From Pseudozyma flocculosa PF-1 (lineage: Eukaryota; Basidiomycota; Ustilaginomycetes; Ustilaginales; Ustilaginaceae), in the NCBI RefSeq assembly GCF_000417875.1, contig NW_006920869.1:1791759-1855758 (forward strand): a stretch of DNA of 64,000 bases, read 5' to 3'. Below, one piece after another: positions 1 through 12,400 of this stretch; positions within the stretch are counted from its first letter, which is position 1, and every line of letters begins with the position of its first letter. The position numbers were made by a program, and so were the translations under genes. The notes under the pieces are model-generated. The model was not told where the DNA came from. It ran no database searches and worked only from the letters and a program-made list of their open reading frames with translations.

Positions 1-906
1 GCCGGGCGTCTGGAGGAAGACGAGGGCAGGGTCAAAGTTTGAGTCCGGGATGGCAGTCATCGATGCGCCGTGACCAATCGACGTGGCATCCGACGGGGCC
101 ACGGTGAGCTGGGGCGGAAAGAGGGGCGCGGCGGTCGTGACATCAATGCTGGGGTAGGGCTTGAGGCCGCCGTCGACGTCGGTGGCGGCGCTGTCAAAGC
201 TCGACGAGTGGGCGTCGGGGCTCGACTGGAGGCCGAGCTGGAAGCGCGTCTCGTTTGCAAAGGCCTTTGCCTCGGAGACGCGTCGGTGCTTTGCCTGGAT
301 GCTCTGGCTGTCGGTCCAGCGCGGCGTGCTGCGAGAGGCTGCGACCGAGGCCGACGACGACGACGATGATGCCGACGCGGCGGTGAAGGCGGCCGTGTAC
401 GACTGAGGACCTCCTGCGTTGAGGCTGGCCTCGACCACCTGGTGGATCCGGGCGGCCTCTGCGGCGTCGATGTAGCTGAGCTGCTGCTGCTGTTGCTGGT
501 GGTGCTGCTGCTGGTCGTTGGAGGAGGGCAGGTAGGGCAGGTCCTTTCCTACGCGAGCCAGCTTGGCCGAGGCGGCGGCGGCCAGGCCGACCTCGGCGAG
601 GAGCTGGTGGAGACGGCGATTCTCGCTCGCCAGGGCCTCGGCCTGCTCGGACTGGAGGGGGGGCGACATCGACGACGACGACGACGAAGATGGCCCGCCG
701 CGAATCGAGTTGGCCTCGTCAACCTGTCGGTACAGGTCGTGGTTCTGCACGCGCAGCTGGCGCACGCACGACTCGAGCGCCGCCACGGTGCCCTCGAGGC
801 TCTTGATGTATTGCTTGCGCCGCGCGCGCAGGTCGGCCTGGGCCTGGGCGTTGCGCGAGCGCTGGCGCGAGCTCGTGTCTTCCGACATGCTTGAGCCTCG
901 CATCAT
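1..906 (-). CDS. bZIP transcription factor, N-terminal part (runs off left edge)
   Basis: A nuclear DNA-binding regulator. The minus frame is open from the ATG at 906 to the window edge (302 codons) with no stop. Near the N-terminus is a bZIP basic region, RNAQAQADLRARRKQYIKSLE, that keeps the N-x7-R signature, followed by a leucine-zipper-like stretch beginning VAALESCVRQLRVQN. The rest is low-complexity: Ser runs, a Gln/His run near 480-520, and Ser/Ala-rich segments. The start at 906 is the first ATG before the basic region; a second ATG follows at once and no ATG occurs shortly upstream in frame. The basic region resembles a common basidiomycete bZIP type, but the regulated pathway cannot be told. 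The C-terminus and any introns beyond position 1 are not visible. Confidence 0.85.
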   Translation of the reverse strand, partial: MMRGSSMSEDTSSRQRSRNAQAQADLRARRKQYIKSLEGTVAALESCVRQLRVQNHDLYRQVDEANSIRGGPSSSSSSSMSPPLQSEQAEALASENRRLHQLLAEVGLAAAASAKLARVGKDLPYLPSSNDQQQHHQQQQQQLSYIDAAEAARIHQVVEASLNAGGPQSYTAAFTAASASSSSSSASVAASRSTPRWTDSQSIQAKHRRVSEAKAFANETRFQLGLQSSPDAHSSSFDSAATDVDGGLKPYPSIDVTTAAPLFPPQLTVAPSDATSIGHGASMTAIPDSNFDPALVFLQTPG

Positions 907-1152
907 GGCGTACTGTTGTGCTCGACTGAGGCTGGTGCGGATAGGGATATGAAGTAGAGAAGGTGGCGGGCGGCGGTTGCTCGGGAGGGGAGGCGCAGAA
1001 AGCGGGGAGGTGGCCTGGCTGCAGAGCTGGCTGGGTGGGTCGAATCCGTTGGGAGGAGGGTGAAGTGGGGGCGATTGTCGGGACGTAGATGGCGGTCAAC
1101 CAGGCTGGTGGGGAGCTCGACCTTATGTATCGTTTGGTCTACGCCGGTCAAG

Positions 1153-1192
1153 NNNNNNNNNNNNNNNNNNNNCGNGNGNGGNGNGNGNGNGN
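1153..1192. other. Sequencing gap and ambiguous bases
   Basis: Twenty N bases are followed by an alternating G/N stretch and then a G-rich run. The pattern suggests a poorly read G-rich simple repeat rather than a scaffold join, but the true length here is unknown. Confidence 0.95.
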
Positions 1193-4100
1193 GGAGCGGG
1201 GGGGGGGGTGGGGTAGTCGAGGGACGGCGGGGGCAGCGAGGGATCGACAACGGCGGAGTGCATGGAAGGACAGGATAGGCCAGGACAGCACCAGAGCGGG
1301 CCGCGGTCGGGATGTTGCCGTAGCTCGAGGTGCGGCCTGGGAGGTGGGTGCCGTTGCAGCGGCGAGCCAGGCAGCCTACGTCGGGTCAGGTAGGGTCGAG
1401 GCACATACGGCAGCAGGTGCACCTGGTACTGGTACTGCTGGGTCGTCCGTGGCGAGAATGCCGGTTCTTGCCCGCCTTCGTGTGTTCTCTACTGGCCCGG
1501 TGCCGTCTGCTGTGCGTGGTCGTCGTGGGGCCGCCTGGTCGTGCTCTCAGACTGGCAGCGTTGGTCGTGTTGGTCGTCGCCGTTTGCGGCTGCCCTCTCT
1601 CTGCCTGGGTGCACCTTGGGGACACTGACGTACTCAGCAGAGTAACCTCCGATGTTGCCGTTTTCCGACGCACCGCCGAGACCGGAACAGGAGCGGGTCC
1701 CGCCATCTGCGGTGCAGCTACAGGCTAGGTGGCGAGAGAGGGTGAGGGAGAGAGATCGAGGGTGACACTGCTGGCCTGGGCTGTAATGCTCCGTCTGCCG
1801 CAACCCGACAATGAAGGCGAGCAGATCTCGCCAGGCATGAGGGCTGTCAGCCCACTCACTGTATTGCGCCCTGTGGGCCATGGCAGAGGCGCGTTCAGGT
1901 GACGACGACGACGACGGGGCGTGGCCGGCGACCTTGATTCACCACTCCGAACCCGAAAAGGGGGTTTCGAGCTGCTATGGATGCACGCCAGGCTGCGACA
2001 CCGGAACCCGCCGGTCTGCTATCCGAGCGCTCGTCTGGCTCGTCTGGCGGGCTGGCTGGCGGGTTGGTGGATTTCAGTCAGAGGGACAATTGGTTCATGC
2101 TGAGCTCAGGGGGGGCCGCAGCCTCGACGGCTCAGCGGCGTCGGCAGCGGCGTCGGCGGTCCGACTTGGCTTGCTTGCCCCGCGATTCGATCAGCCACAC
2201 TGTAGCACAGCAATCGTCCGCCAGAGGGGAACGCAATCACACGCCGCCAAAGGACCTCGCCCCGCTCGATTCGAATCGCCTTTCCCACCCTCGGGACGTA
2301 GAGCAAGGGCGAAGCCGAGTGGGGTATAGCTTGGGCGGTTAGCGCACCAGGAGCAGAGGTGGCAGCGTCCCGCAGGAAGCCTCGTAGCGAGCGGACCTAA
2401 TCAGCCGGACCACGACGACCGCTCTCGAGGCCAAGGACGAGCGCCCGCAGAGGCCTAACTGGTCTGGAGATCTCTCTGTTCGCACATCATCCCGGTTCAG
2501 CACCACACCACACCACACCGCCATGCTCGTTGTTGAGCCTTGCTCTGGGCGCGGGAGCCAAGTTGCGTGTGAGTGCAGACGCACAGCACGGCAAACGAAT
2601 CCGGAGAGCATGAAGCCAAACCAACTCGCGGCGGGCGCTTCTGCTGTGCGCCTATTGTCGCTGCTGCTGCTGCTGCTGCGATGGTGGCGAGCGTCAAAAA
2701 AAGTGGCCGCACCGCAACAACGCGCCATCTGCCCTCTCCGGCGGGCGGCCTACTGGGGCGACGTGCAGTAGCCCATGTCTCAGCTACGGCGTGGCTGGGA
2801 GAATCATGACGAGGCCGGCCTAAGATGAGGCAGGCGGATGGGGCCACGGGGGCCGGCGCCCCGTGACGGTGCCGCGCCGCACCGCACCGTACAAACGAAC
2901 CGAGCAGGGTCGTCTGCTGTGCGGAAGGACCATCGTTCATGCAAACAAGGCCCTCCCTGTCGTTGCTGCCTGCACTACCACCCAAGCGAACAGGCAAGCA
3001 GGAAAACGTCGCTTGGGGCGGCGTCGGCGTCGTCGTCGTCGCCAGTGCAGAAGCCCGCACGTGGGAAAGGAGGGGGAGCGAAGCGGCCGCCAGGGCATGG
3101 CAACCAAGCACTGCTAGGTTGCACACCCTCGTCCTCGTCCTCGTTCGCCTGCTCGACGTCGGCCTTGGCCTATTAGCCTCTTTTCTGGCCTCTGATCTGA
3201 CGTGCGGGTCTTCTTCCGTCTTGCAGTGGGCATCTACCGGACGGCGCGTAACGCACAGCGCAGCACCGCACAGCATCATGGCGCGGGGACGGACAGCAAC
3301 TGCGCTGCACGACGGCGAGGCAGGGCTTGCCTTCTCTCGCCCTTTTCCAGAGGCCAATAAGTTGCCGCTGTGCACTGTAAGTACCATGGCAGGTCCCCCA
3401 GAGGCCATGCGATCATTGGTTGCCTCGAGATTAAAGGCCGAGAGGCCGGGCTCCAACATGAAGCTACAATGTCGGTTCGCGCGCGCTAAGGCGACTTCCA
3501 ATCTGTCGGACCCAGTTCGGTCTTCCTGATCCGTACCATCTCATGCTTGGCCCTCTGGTCATGGGCGGTGCAGTGTGGCGCGAGACGGTGGCCGCCATGC
3601 CAGGAAAGCAGCCAAGACTCTAGCTTTGCTTCAGTAAGTTTACATATTTACACGCGATCGGCGAGCGGATGCCGCGTGGGTCGAGGACCAGGCGGGGTAC
3701 AGTTTCATGGAACGAGCCTATTGGGGGGGCAGAGCCGTACTGTACAGCACTGTACGTGGCGGCGAGCGGTGCAGGATGGACGGAAGAGGTCGACAGGACG
3801 GCCAACCGCCCTCGAGGCTACCAAGCAAACTGCACGACTGCCTAGTTACAAGATACAGAGCATACACTACTGTCGCACCACGGGGCCTCGAGCCAGCCTC
3901 GGGCGATGCCGATTGGCACTGCGACCGCGCCCTGTGCAAATATTTGACCGGCGCGACGTGGTTCGAGTAACAACCACAGGCTCCCCTGCCGGTACGGTAT
4001 CCTTGGAGAGGCAGTCGATGATCCGAAGGGGATCGTGCAGCCTGCCTACCTGGCCCTGTGCTTCCACGGCCACCAGCTGGTCAAGGTTGACCGCCATGAA

Positions 4101-7100
4101 AGGCGACGAGGGCGCGGGCAGCTGAACTGCGCAGCTGTGCAGTCCATGCGCTGTATCTGGTGACCTGTGATGGCGCATGCAGCTGCATCTTCGCTTTGCT
4201 GCCTGCTTGGGAAGGATCGGGGTGGGCAACCTGGCCAGTCGGGCAGGCAGCCAGGTGGCCCGGCAGACGGGCCGGAAGGCTCAGGACAGCGGGTCTTAAC
4301 TAGCTCTGAGACTACTGTACTACCGCAGCGTCCTGGGAAGGAGCGGCAACTTGAGTCCGATGGCCTTCGGGAGATGTGGGCAGGCTACGAGCGGCCAGAG
4401 AAAGGAAAAAGAAGAGCCGATGCCGGGCAGGAGGACGATGTGCTCCGAGCTCGCCACCAGGGGGCAGGGCGAAGCGAGGAGGACGCGGATGAACAATGGG
4501 TCGGGTGGGATGCGGTTCCTGCCCGTCGTCGTTGTGGATGCGTGTCGTGCTGTTTGGCGCACAGATCAAGACATGATGGCGACGGGGCCCAATCACGGCT
4601 ACCGTATGTACCGTCGAGCGACGACGGCGGATCGCCGAACCGCCACCTAGTTACCGGCCCGTGAGGAGGTCGCTGCAGCAAACACGCCCCCCTGTGAGCA
4701 GCTGCCGCTCGATCTCAGTTTTCTGCAGGAGTCGGGGTCGAGTTTGAAGAGCGCGAAGGTGAAGGAAGGGAAAGGCACGTCGACGGGGATTTCATGCGCC
4801 GTCCTTTTCGACGCTCGAGAATGGCGCAGCCTGTCAACAGCTCGGTCTTTGTTCGGTGCGAGGTAGGTGGCCCAACAGCGCGAGGGGGCGGCGAGAGAAG
4901 ATGAGCGCCTGGAGGTGCCAGGCTGGTTGAGATCGATTGGAAATCGAACGTGCGCGTGCGCCAGAGTGCTGAGCCCCAGCCTCGTTTGGCAGAGGACCCT
5001 CCTGCCTGGCCGCCGGTCGCCTGCCTGGCTCAGACAGAAACAGAGGCGGCGCCGCCACAACCAAGGGACAACCGAAGGGGCTCGTCTGTGTGGCCACCCA
5101 AGCAACCCATGCGGCCAATTCCAGGCCCATGAAATTTCATGGCGCAGGCAGACAAGGCCCACGCTGCGGCCATTTCCACGTCGGTCGGTAGCGTGTCACT
5201 TCTCACTCTGAGCGCCGTATCGACGGCAAGACCAAACGACGTCGGTGTCCGAAGCCTCGTCGAGCTTCCAGTACCGGTGTAGCTTCCTACCTTATTATAG
5301 CGTGATACCGGTAGGAAGGCGGGCAGGGGGCATCAGGCTGGCGCTTAGGTCAAGTCGATGGCCTGCTAACCTCGAGTCACTCGTCGTCAACCTACTGCCA
5401 AACCTGTTGCGCAGTACCACACACCATACCGCAAGCTGAGCTTCTGGGGTCGACATTCGTCCGACGTGATTGTTGTGCTGCAGTCGTCAGGGGTGACTGT
5501 CCCGAAGGTGGGCGGGCCGGCACATCCTCGCTCTGCCTTAGCTAAGATGTGTCCGACCGGCCATCTTGCTGGTAGGTACTGGTAGAGTCGGCAGGTTGCG
5601 GAGGGCGCGTCGGAAAGCGGGCAATTCCAACCAGATGCGGGCTCCAACGACATCCTCTCTACATTTACCTCCGCCGGCCACCTTCCGCACACCTTATCGG
5701 CAGCCGAAGCGACTTCGCGATTCCGACAACAGAACCCCTAGCCCTGGCCTGCCTCTGATCCCTTCGCATCTCGCCCCGCCTGACTGTACGACGGCGAGGC
5801 GATTCATATTCATGGCTTCGGTTCGCTTCCGCACATGGAACGGGCGGTGGATGTATGTACATGCTGTAGCGAGCAAAGGAATTGGCCGCACCGGCTCGCA
5901 CGAGGCGATATGTAGCTCATGCGAAGCTCGAGAGCAGTGGCGGGGGCAGGAGCATGAACGAGCCCGAGGATCAGCCAGAGAGCACGCGCGCACGCAGGCG
6001 TAGGCGCGCCGCCGTCGCCAAACCACTCCCGCACATCATATCCTGGCCGACTTCATGGAGCCGCACCGGGCGCCATCGCGCGGGTTGGCCCGACTTGCGG
6101 TGGACCAACACCTCGCCTGCCTCATCCTGCATCCCATGGTCCATTATTGTCTTCGCCCCCGTGCGGATGTCGGCGTGCGTGCGATGCGGCGGGAATCCGC
6201 CCCTTGTGACCCAGGCCCGCCATCGCCGCGCGCAGACATAGTCGCCCTCACCATCTCCCGGCAAGGTCTCATGCCGCCTTCCGTGGGCCCTCTCTCCCGT
6301 AGCACGGTGTCACCGCGCTGAATCCGCACAAAGATGGTGCGGCTGTGAGCCCTACCTTTCGAGGCTCGATCCATTCCTTTCATGCGATAGTTATCTTGCT
6401 CGAGCCAAGGCCTCCTCGCGATCATATGCTCTGCCTTTCCTGTCGGATCAACAGAGAGTTACGCTCAAGCTCTCCGATTGAATCGGCCAAGGCCGCGCGG
6501 TATGCACAGAGTAGCGTGGCGAGCGCTGCAGACTTGTTTGTCCGACTGCGATGGCCATCGCCAGCGGGCAAGCGTGCAAAAGCGGGGAGGGGGCTTGGCC
6601 GCCTCGTCGGAAGACGATCCCCGAAGACGAGCAAGTGTCAAGCAACGGAACCGGCAACGATGATCCGTGCGTGCCAAGCGGAGACGCGGTCGGTCAACCG
6701 AGAAGCAGCGCCGACTCCGACACACCGGCCGGTGACCTGCTGCCGCACGAAAGGACAAAGACGAGCAGCAGCAGCAGCAGCAACGAGCCCCGGTCGGGAC
6801 TGGACATGTAACGGAGGCAGGAAGAGGGAACCGGCAGCAAAGGTCCACCATAGGAGACAAGGAACACGGATCGGCGTCGGATTCGGCTTCGGAACCTGCA
6901 CTACTGTCGCCTCGGAGGTGTGGCTAGGGGTACGTACCGGACATAGGCTGCTCTTTGTTCTCCGTCGGCCTTTGTTTGCGACGCGGCCCGTCCGCGAGAA
7001 CGACAGGGCGCTCCGAGACTACATGTATGTAAGGATCCGGATGGGTACGGTACGGAACTTGTATGTACCGGTACGTGCGGACGTCCTATATGGCTTAGCC

Positions 7101-8322
7101 TCCTGTTCTTTCTGACGTTTCCGCAACCCGTTCGAGGTCCGACGTGGCGGGCCTTTCACGTCGGATTTTGTCCTTCGTCTTGTCCGCCACTCCGCCTGGC
7201 CTGGCCTGGACTACCATCCCGCTCGCTGCGTGCCTGTCGTGCAGGCAGCAGCGTCGCCCGCCCCCTTGCCGCCCTGCCCATGTCCAGGCCAGGCGAGTGG
7301 AAACGCCTTCGCTTGCGCCCTCGACGTGCGTCTCGCGCCGCGCCCCCCGTCGTCAACCGACGCCGCCGACGCCGACGCCGCGCCATACATATTCCTGCGT
7401 CGGACCACCGACGTTTGCCACAGGCCCGATTTTGCACCCCGCAACTCGCACATACCTAGCCACAGCCGCAATTGCACTCTGTTACGCCCAAGATTCCCAG
7501 ATCGATGCGATAAAACTGGCGTTTGCCTTCGCGCCACGTTTTGCCCCCTTGCCGCTGCAGGTGAGACATTAAGCAAAGTGTCACACATAGATACAGACGC
7601 TCGCCGAATCGCCGGTGTGCTTTGCCTTCACCGTGATCGGGAAAGAACAGCAGATGCACACTAGTGTACTGGGAAGGGAGGGTACTGATACGACGGTGAC
7701 GATGTGCGTCTATCTCTTGTCTGTCGTCAGCACCGCCACCGCCGCCCCTGGCTTTTCACGCTCACGACGTCGCGGAGGCCACCAATTGCGTGGCATTCCT
7801 CCTCGTGTCTCACCGCACCTATGTAGTCGTGCGTGCTCATTGAAGCGTTGCTTCTATTTCCAGATGGCCGCAGATCCCCAGTCGTTGGACCCCGCACTGA
7901 ATCATCCGACTCGAGGTCAGACCACGACCGAGCCGTGGGGCAGTTGGGTAAGCGGGGCGGAGGACGGGTTCCACTGTCAATAGGGATCGGAATCGGTGCC
8001 GAGGTGTTCATCGTCGAGCGAACCGGAGCACTTGGGTGGATGATTTGGCGCCGACCTTACATAGCTTGCCACTGAGCCGAACGGGGTGGACTGGACAAGC
8101 AAAGCAGATTGCCTTCGGTGCGATGCCAACCGAACCGAAAGCCGCCGTGGGGTGGGGCGCCGGTGTGCATCTCGTCTAGGGCGGAGCACGAGACGGACCG
8201 AACTTGGGCCGACTAGAAATCGCCGCGCTGTGCTTGATTGCTCTGCGAGCCGCGAGTGCAGCATCAGAGACGAGGGTAGTGCCATCGAAGCAAGGGTGGG
8301 CAGGGCAAGGTGACGACGGCGT

Positions 8323-8346
8323 CGTACTGTACATATGTACAGTACG
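8323..8346. repeat. 24-bp perfect palindrome
   Basis: The two 12-base halves (CGTACTGTACAT and its reverse complement) meet at 8334/8335 with no mismatch. It lies in the gene-free region and could be a dimeric protein binding site or a chance hairpin. Confidence 0.9.
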
Positions 8347-9485
8347 GGACCGGCGGCAGCATTGCCTGCCTGCTGGCTGCTGCGTGTACTTCGTCGCCTA
8401 GGGGAATCGATCTACGCATGCTGTGCTGGGTGGTGCTGCGCTCGCTTGGCTGCGTGCTTCTGTGTGGCATCTGACTGGCTGCAGCCCCATCGTCCTTCTC
8501 TCGCTTAGGAGGCCGTCCTCGCAGAGCCAGAGCTAGTACGGTAGTTGGTCGAACGCTCGATGCCTCGATCTGGCTCCCTTCTACGACCACGAGGCCTGAC
8601 GAAGCGAGGCGTGGCCGGCCGGCCCTCTCCGCCCGCCGTGTCGGACCGGTCCCGGCCCGCGATACCGCTCCTCCCCACCCGTACGGGCAACGCTGCAACC
8701 ACGACAAGGTACGGTACTGTACCACCCCACGCTATGTAGCAAAGCCGTGAGAACTTGTACCATGTCGGCAACGCGGAAACCATCGGTCTCGCCGGACCGC
8801 CCAACTAACTCTCCCTTCGGCCCGCCCACCAGTTACGTATGGCCCACACCCACGCAGAGTGAAAGGGGGTTCGGTTGGCGAGCTCACGGGTAACAAAGGC
8901 CACAGCGCCCGAGCGGGTAATGGTGTTCGGGGACGACACGCTACAGGGCTTGCAACAAGACGCCAGCGACGGCAAAGCGGACCTCTCCGACACCGGCGTC
9001 GTCTCCCAGTAAGGGTGAATGACGATGGAGCTAGCCTTCTTCTGCAGTACCAGCCCCGATCGACGGACGGGGCTGTGCCAAGTCGTCCGTGTCTCATCGC
9101 CTTGACAACACGACTGACTACGTGGCCAGCCACGGTCCTGACTCTTAACCCCCGTCCACCCTGTCGTGGCTGCGGCTCCGTCCTCGTGGCCTTTCCTCCA
9201 GCCGATTCCGTCTAATTGGAGCTTTAATCTCGCCCACGTTTCGTCGCGAGGTGTCGAGTCGAGTCGAGGATGAGAACGAGGCTATGCAAAGGGGACAGCG
9301 AGTGGCCACTTGGCGTTGGCGAGATTCCCCAACGAGCATACCGGCAACTCGGCCGAGCACTCTGCTAATCGACGGTCTAGCTGAGTTGATATGAGATGCC
9401 ACTCGAGATCGCAGGCATGGCGAGTAGAGCTGACAGAGAGGGAATCGAGCGCGAGCGCGAGCGCTGGTCGGCGGTCGGCGGTCGG

Positions 9486-12400
9486 CTAGGCGCCGTATCT
9501 GGCTCCACGGTGGAAAGCGGGCGGCAGGTTCCTGGCCAGCTCGTAGAAGGGCCTCTCGACGACCACCAGATCGTCCTTCTTGACCTGGCCTCGTCCCGTA
9601 GCGATCGAATCGACCAGAAGCAGCGGCTGGTACTTGTGCGTGTGCTTGATGTGCCACCCGCCTCCTCGACCTGGGCCAGCACCGGGCACTCCAGCAGCAG
9701 CGGTAGCAGCCGCGGGACCGGTTCCCGAGACGGCACCGCTGGTAGAGCCAGGCAGGTCGGCCATCTCGACGTCGCCATCGCCGTCTTGAGCGGCTGCTGG
9801 CCGCGACACCGAAGCTGACCCGCCATTGGAGGCAGCCGCAGGCGCAGCCGGGGACGTGGTGCTCTGCGCATCATGGCGCGCCGTGCAGATCCAGGTGGGT
9901 CCCCAGACGACGAGCGTCTCCTTGATGCCACCGTCATCGGGCTTGCCCACCCACACTGCCCCAATGGCCGACTCGCGGATGCTCATCAGCCTCTCCTGCA
10001 CGCGGAGCTTGAGGTTGGCCATCTGCGCCTCCCACTCGGCGCGCGGGCCCTGCCCTGCCCGCTTGGCCAGGGCGCCACCGCCGGCCTTTCGCTTCTCGCC
10101 GCTGCTGCCGCCCAAGCTGCCGTCGCCGCTGGACGCAGTGTCGAGGTGCGCGATGCTGCTCAGCTCCTTGCCGCTCTCGACGTCCCAGAACTCGATCTTG
10201 TTGTCCGAAAAGACGAGCGTCAACATGCTCGAGCGCGCCGCGTGGGTCGAGGGGTGGAAGCTCGAGCCCGAAGGCAGCGCGTGCGGCGACGGCAGCGTCC
10301 GCTCAAAGGTCAACGAGTCGAGCGAGAAGACGTGGTGCTGCAGGTCGGACGAAATCGTCGACAGCCAGGCTCCGTCCGAGGAAATCTGGACGTGGTGGAT
10401 CAGCGACGAGGTGCTGCGCTCGACGCGGTCGCTCTGGCCGCCCCTAGCGCTGTTCCTGCGGCCGGTCTCGTCGTCCGCGCGGGCAGGGTGACCGGCGTCG
10501 TCGCCGCTGCCGCTGCCGCTGCCGTTGCCGTGCCCCTGTCCGTTGCTTCCGTTTTGCTTGGACGCCGCGACTCCGTTGCGTCCCGCGAGCTGCCTGCCCT
10601 GCGGGTTGTTCGAAGATGCCCCCACATCTCCAACCGAGGCCGACCCAGGCCTCTGCCGGTGCTGACCAAAGCTGCGGAGGAGGCGACAGGTGCCCGCTGA
10701 AGCGCCGGCCTCGGCCGAGGGCAGCTCGACAACGTGGACGTAGCTGCCCGACCACGAAGCGAGCACCAGCCGCGACGAGTCGGGCGAGAAACTGAGCGCG
10801 CTCGCGCCCGGCGCGACATCGTCGTCGTGACCAAAGACGCTCGCAAAGCTCTTGACCTTGCGCGGCTCGAGGTCCGTCTGGTGCTGTTGGCTGATCCGTT
10901 CGCGCAGCGCGAACAGTTTCGTCTCGTACATGTCCGAGGCAGCGAGGAACTTGCCGTTGGGGCTGACGGCGACGCTGCAGAGGTTCGAGTTAACCTTGAG
11001 CTCCATCTCGAGCAGCTTGGTCCACTGAGGCGGAACAGCCGACGCCTCCTCGCCCAGCTCGTTGAGGCCGCCGTGGTTCTCGTCCTTGATGCCGAGGTCC
11101 CAGATGCCGATGCTGTGCTCCCTCCGCAGCACGATCCAGCCCTTGCCGCGGCACACGGTGGCCACGGACCCGCCACCGACAGAGCCGCTGCGCGCGGTGC
11201 TGGGCACGAAGGGGATCCTCCTCTGCGTCGAGTCGGCAAATGTGGTGACCGCGTTGGACGAAATAGGGTTGATGAGCGCCTGCTCCTGCTCGGCCGCCGA
11301 CATCAGCGGGTTCTTCTTGCGCTTATTGCTGTTGGGCAGACCGGCCGCAGCGCCAGCAGCGAGGGCCATGGTGAGACCGGACGGGGGCGAGGCGGGCGTC
11401 AGGATCAGGTTGAAGTCGACACCGCCGCTGAGCAAGATCGGCAGCTTGCCGACGGCGGTGCCCACTCCCTGCGCGAGCGCATCGACCGAGAGCATGGGGT
11501 CGTAGGGCGGGTCGATGGCGAGCGAGCGAATGTCGTGGGCGTGCAGCCTCCGCGCGGCGATCTGGACCCAGCGGCCCCGCTTCGACGAGGCCGAGGCCAC
11601 AAGGGCGTACTCGGCCACCTTTTGGTCGACGCCCGCGCTGTAGAGGCTCTTGCCGTCCGGGCCGACGCAGAGCGAGAGGACGTCGGCGCCGCTCGTGTGG
11701 CTGCGGAAGGTGGCGCCGGGGATGGGGACGCGCGTCTTTGCGTCGAAGAGCGTGACTCGGCCAGTCGAGTCTCCAGTGACGATGGTGCCGTCCGGCAGCG
11801 TCGCCACGCACCAGACGATGGTGGCCTCGCTACGAGCTTTCTGCACCGTCAGCTTGGAGGCGATGCGGCCGCTTGCAACGTCCCACACGGCAGCCGAAGA
11901 GTTGCCTAGGCCTCCGACGAGGAACGTCTCTTTCCAGCCGCTCTCGGCTGCGTCGTCGTCGTCGTCATCGTCGCTGTCGCTGTCGCTCGAGTCAGAGTCG
12001 GAATCGGAATCGGAGCTGTCGCCCTCCTTCTGCTGCTTGGACTGCGCGCTACCTCCATTTGCGGTGGTGGCGGCACGACTCGCCCGCTTCGGTGGGCCCC
12101 AGGCCAGGCTGATGATCCGTCCCTGGGCCTTGCCGAGGCGGGCGCTGACGTCTGCGCCGCGGTTCGAGGAGCTGGCGAGGTGCTCAAACTTGTTGTCGAC
12201 CAGGTCGATGATGCGGGCGTGGCCGTCTTCGCAGCCGATGGCGAGGTACCTGCCCGTGGGGCTCACGGCCATGCTCCACACGGCGCCTCCGAGCGAGGGG
12301 ACGGTGCGAATGGCTCCGGGAACGTGCTGATCCGCGCTCGACTTGTCAGCTCGTCCGGGGAAGAGGGTGGATAGGCCTCCGAGGTTGCCAGAGGAGGTGT

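Larger units (their letters stand above)
907..9485. other. 8.6-kb region with no convincing gene
   Basis: This stretch lies between the divergently oriented... start of the bZIP gene and the 3' end of UTP4. Open frames on both strands are short or of low-complexity Arg/Pro/Ser composition and match no family I know. I found no tRNA fold. It contains a sequencing gap near 1153, many GTAC-containing words, a 24-bp perfect palindrome at 8323 and an AGC run near 6765. It may be the long upstream regulatory region or 5' UTR of the bZIP gene, or may hold a non-coding transcript. Confidence 0.6.

Noticed and set aside
2497..3501. Long minus-strand open frame of 334 codons
   Set aside because: Arg/Ser/Pro/Ala-rich without domain, signal or homologous motif; long open frames are expected by chance in DNA this GC-rich.
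3600..9100. Apparent enrichment of GTAC words
   Set aside because: About 26 occurrences were noted, close to what base composition predicts for this length; only the long palindrome stands out.
10734..11909. Plus-strand open frame antisense to UTP4
   Set aside because: A mirror of the codon bias of the real gene on the other strand; the minus-strand frame has clear UTP4 homology.
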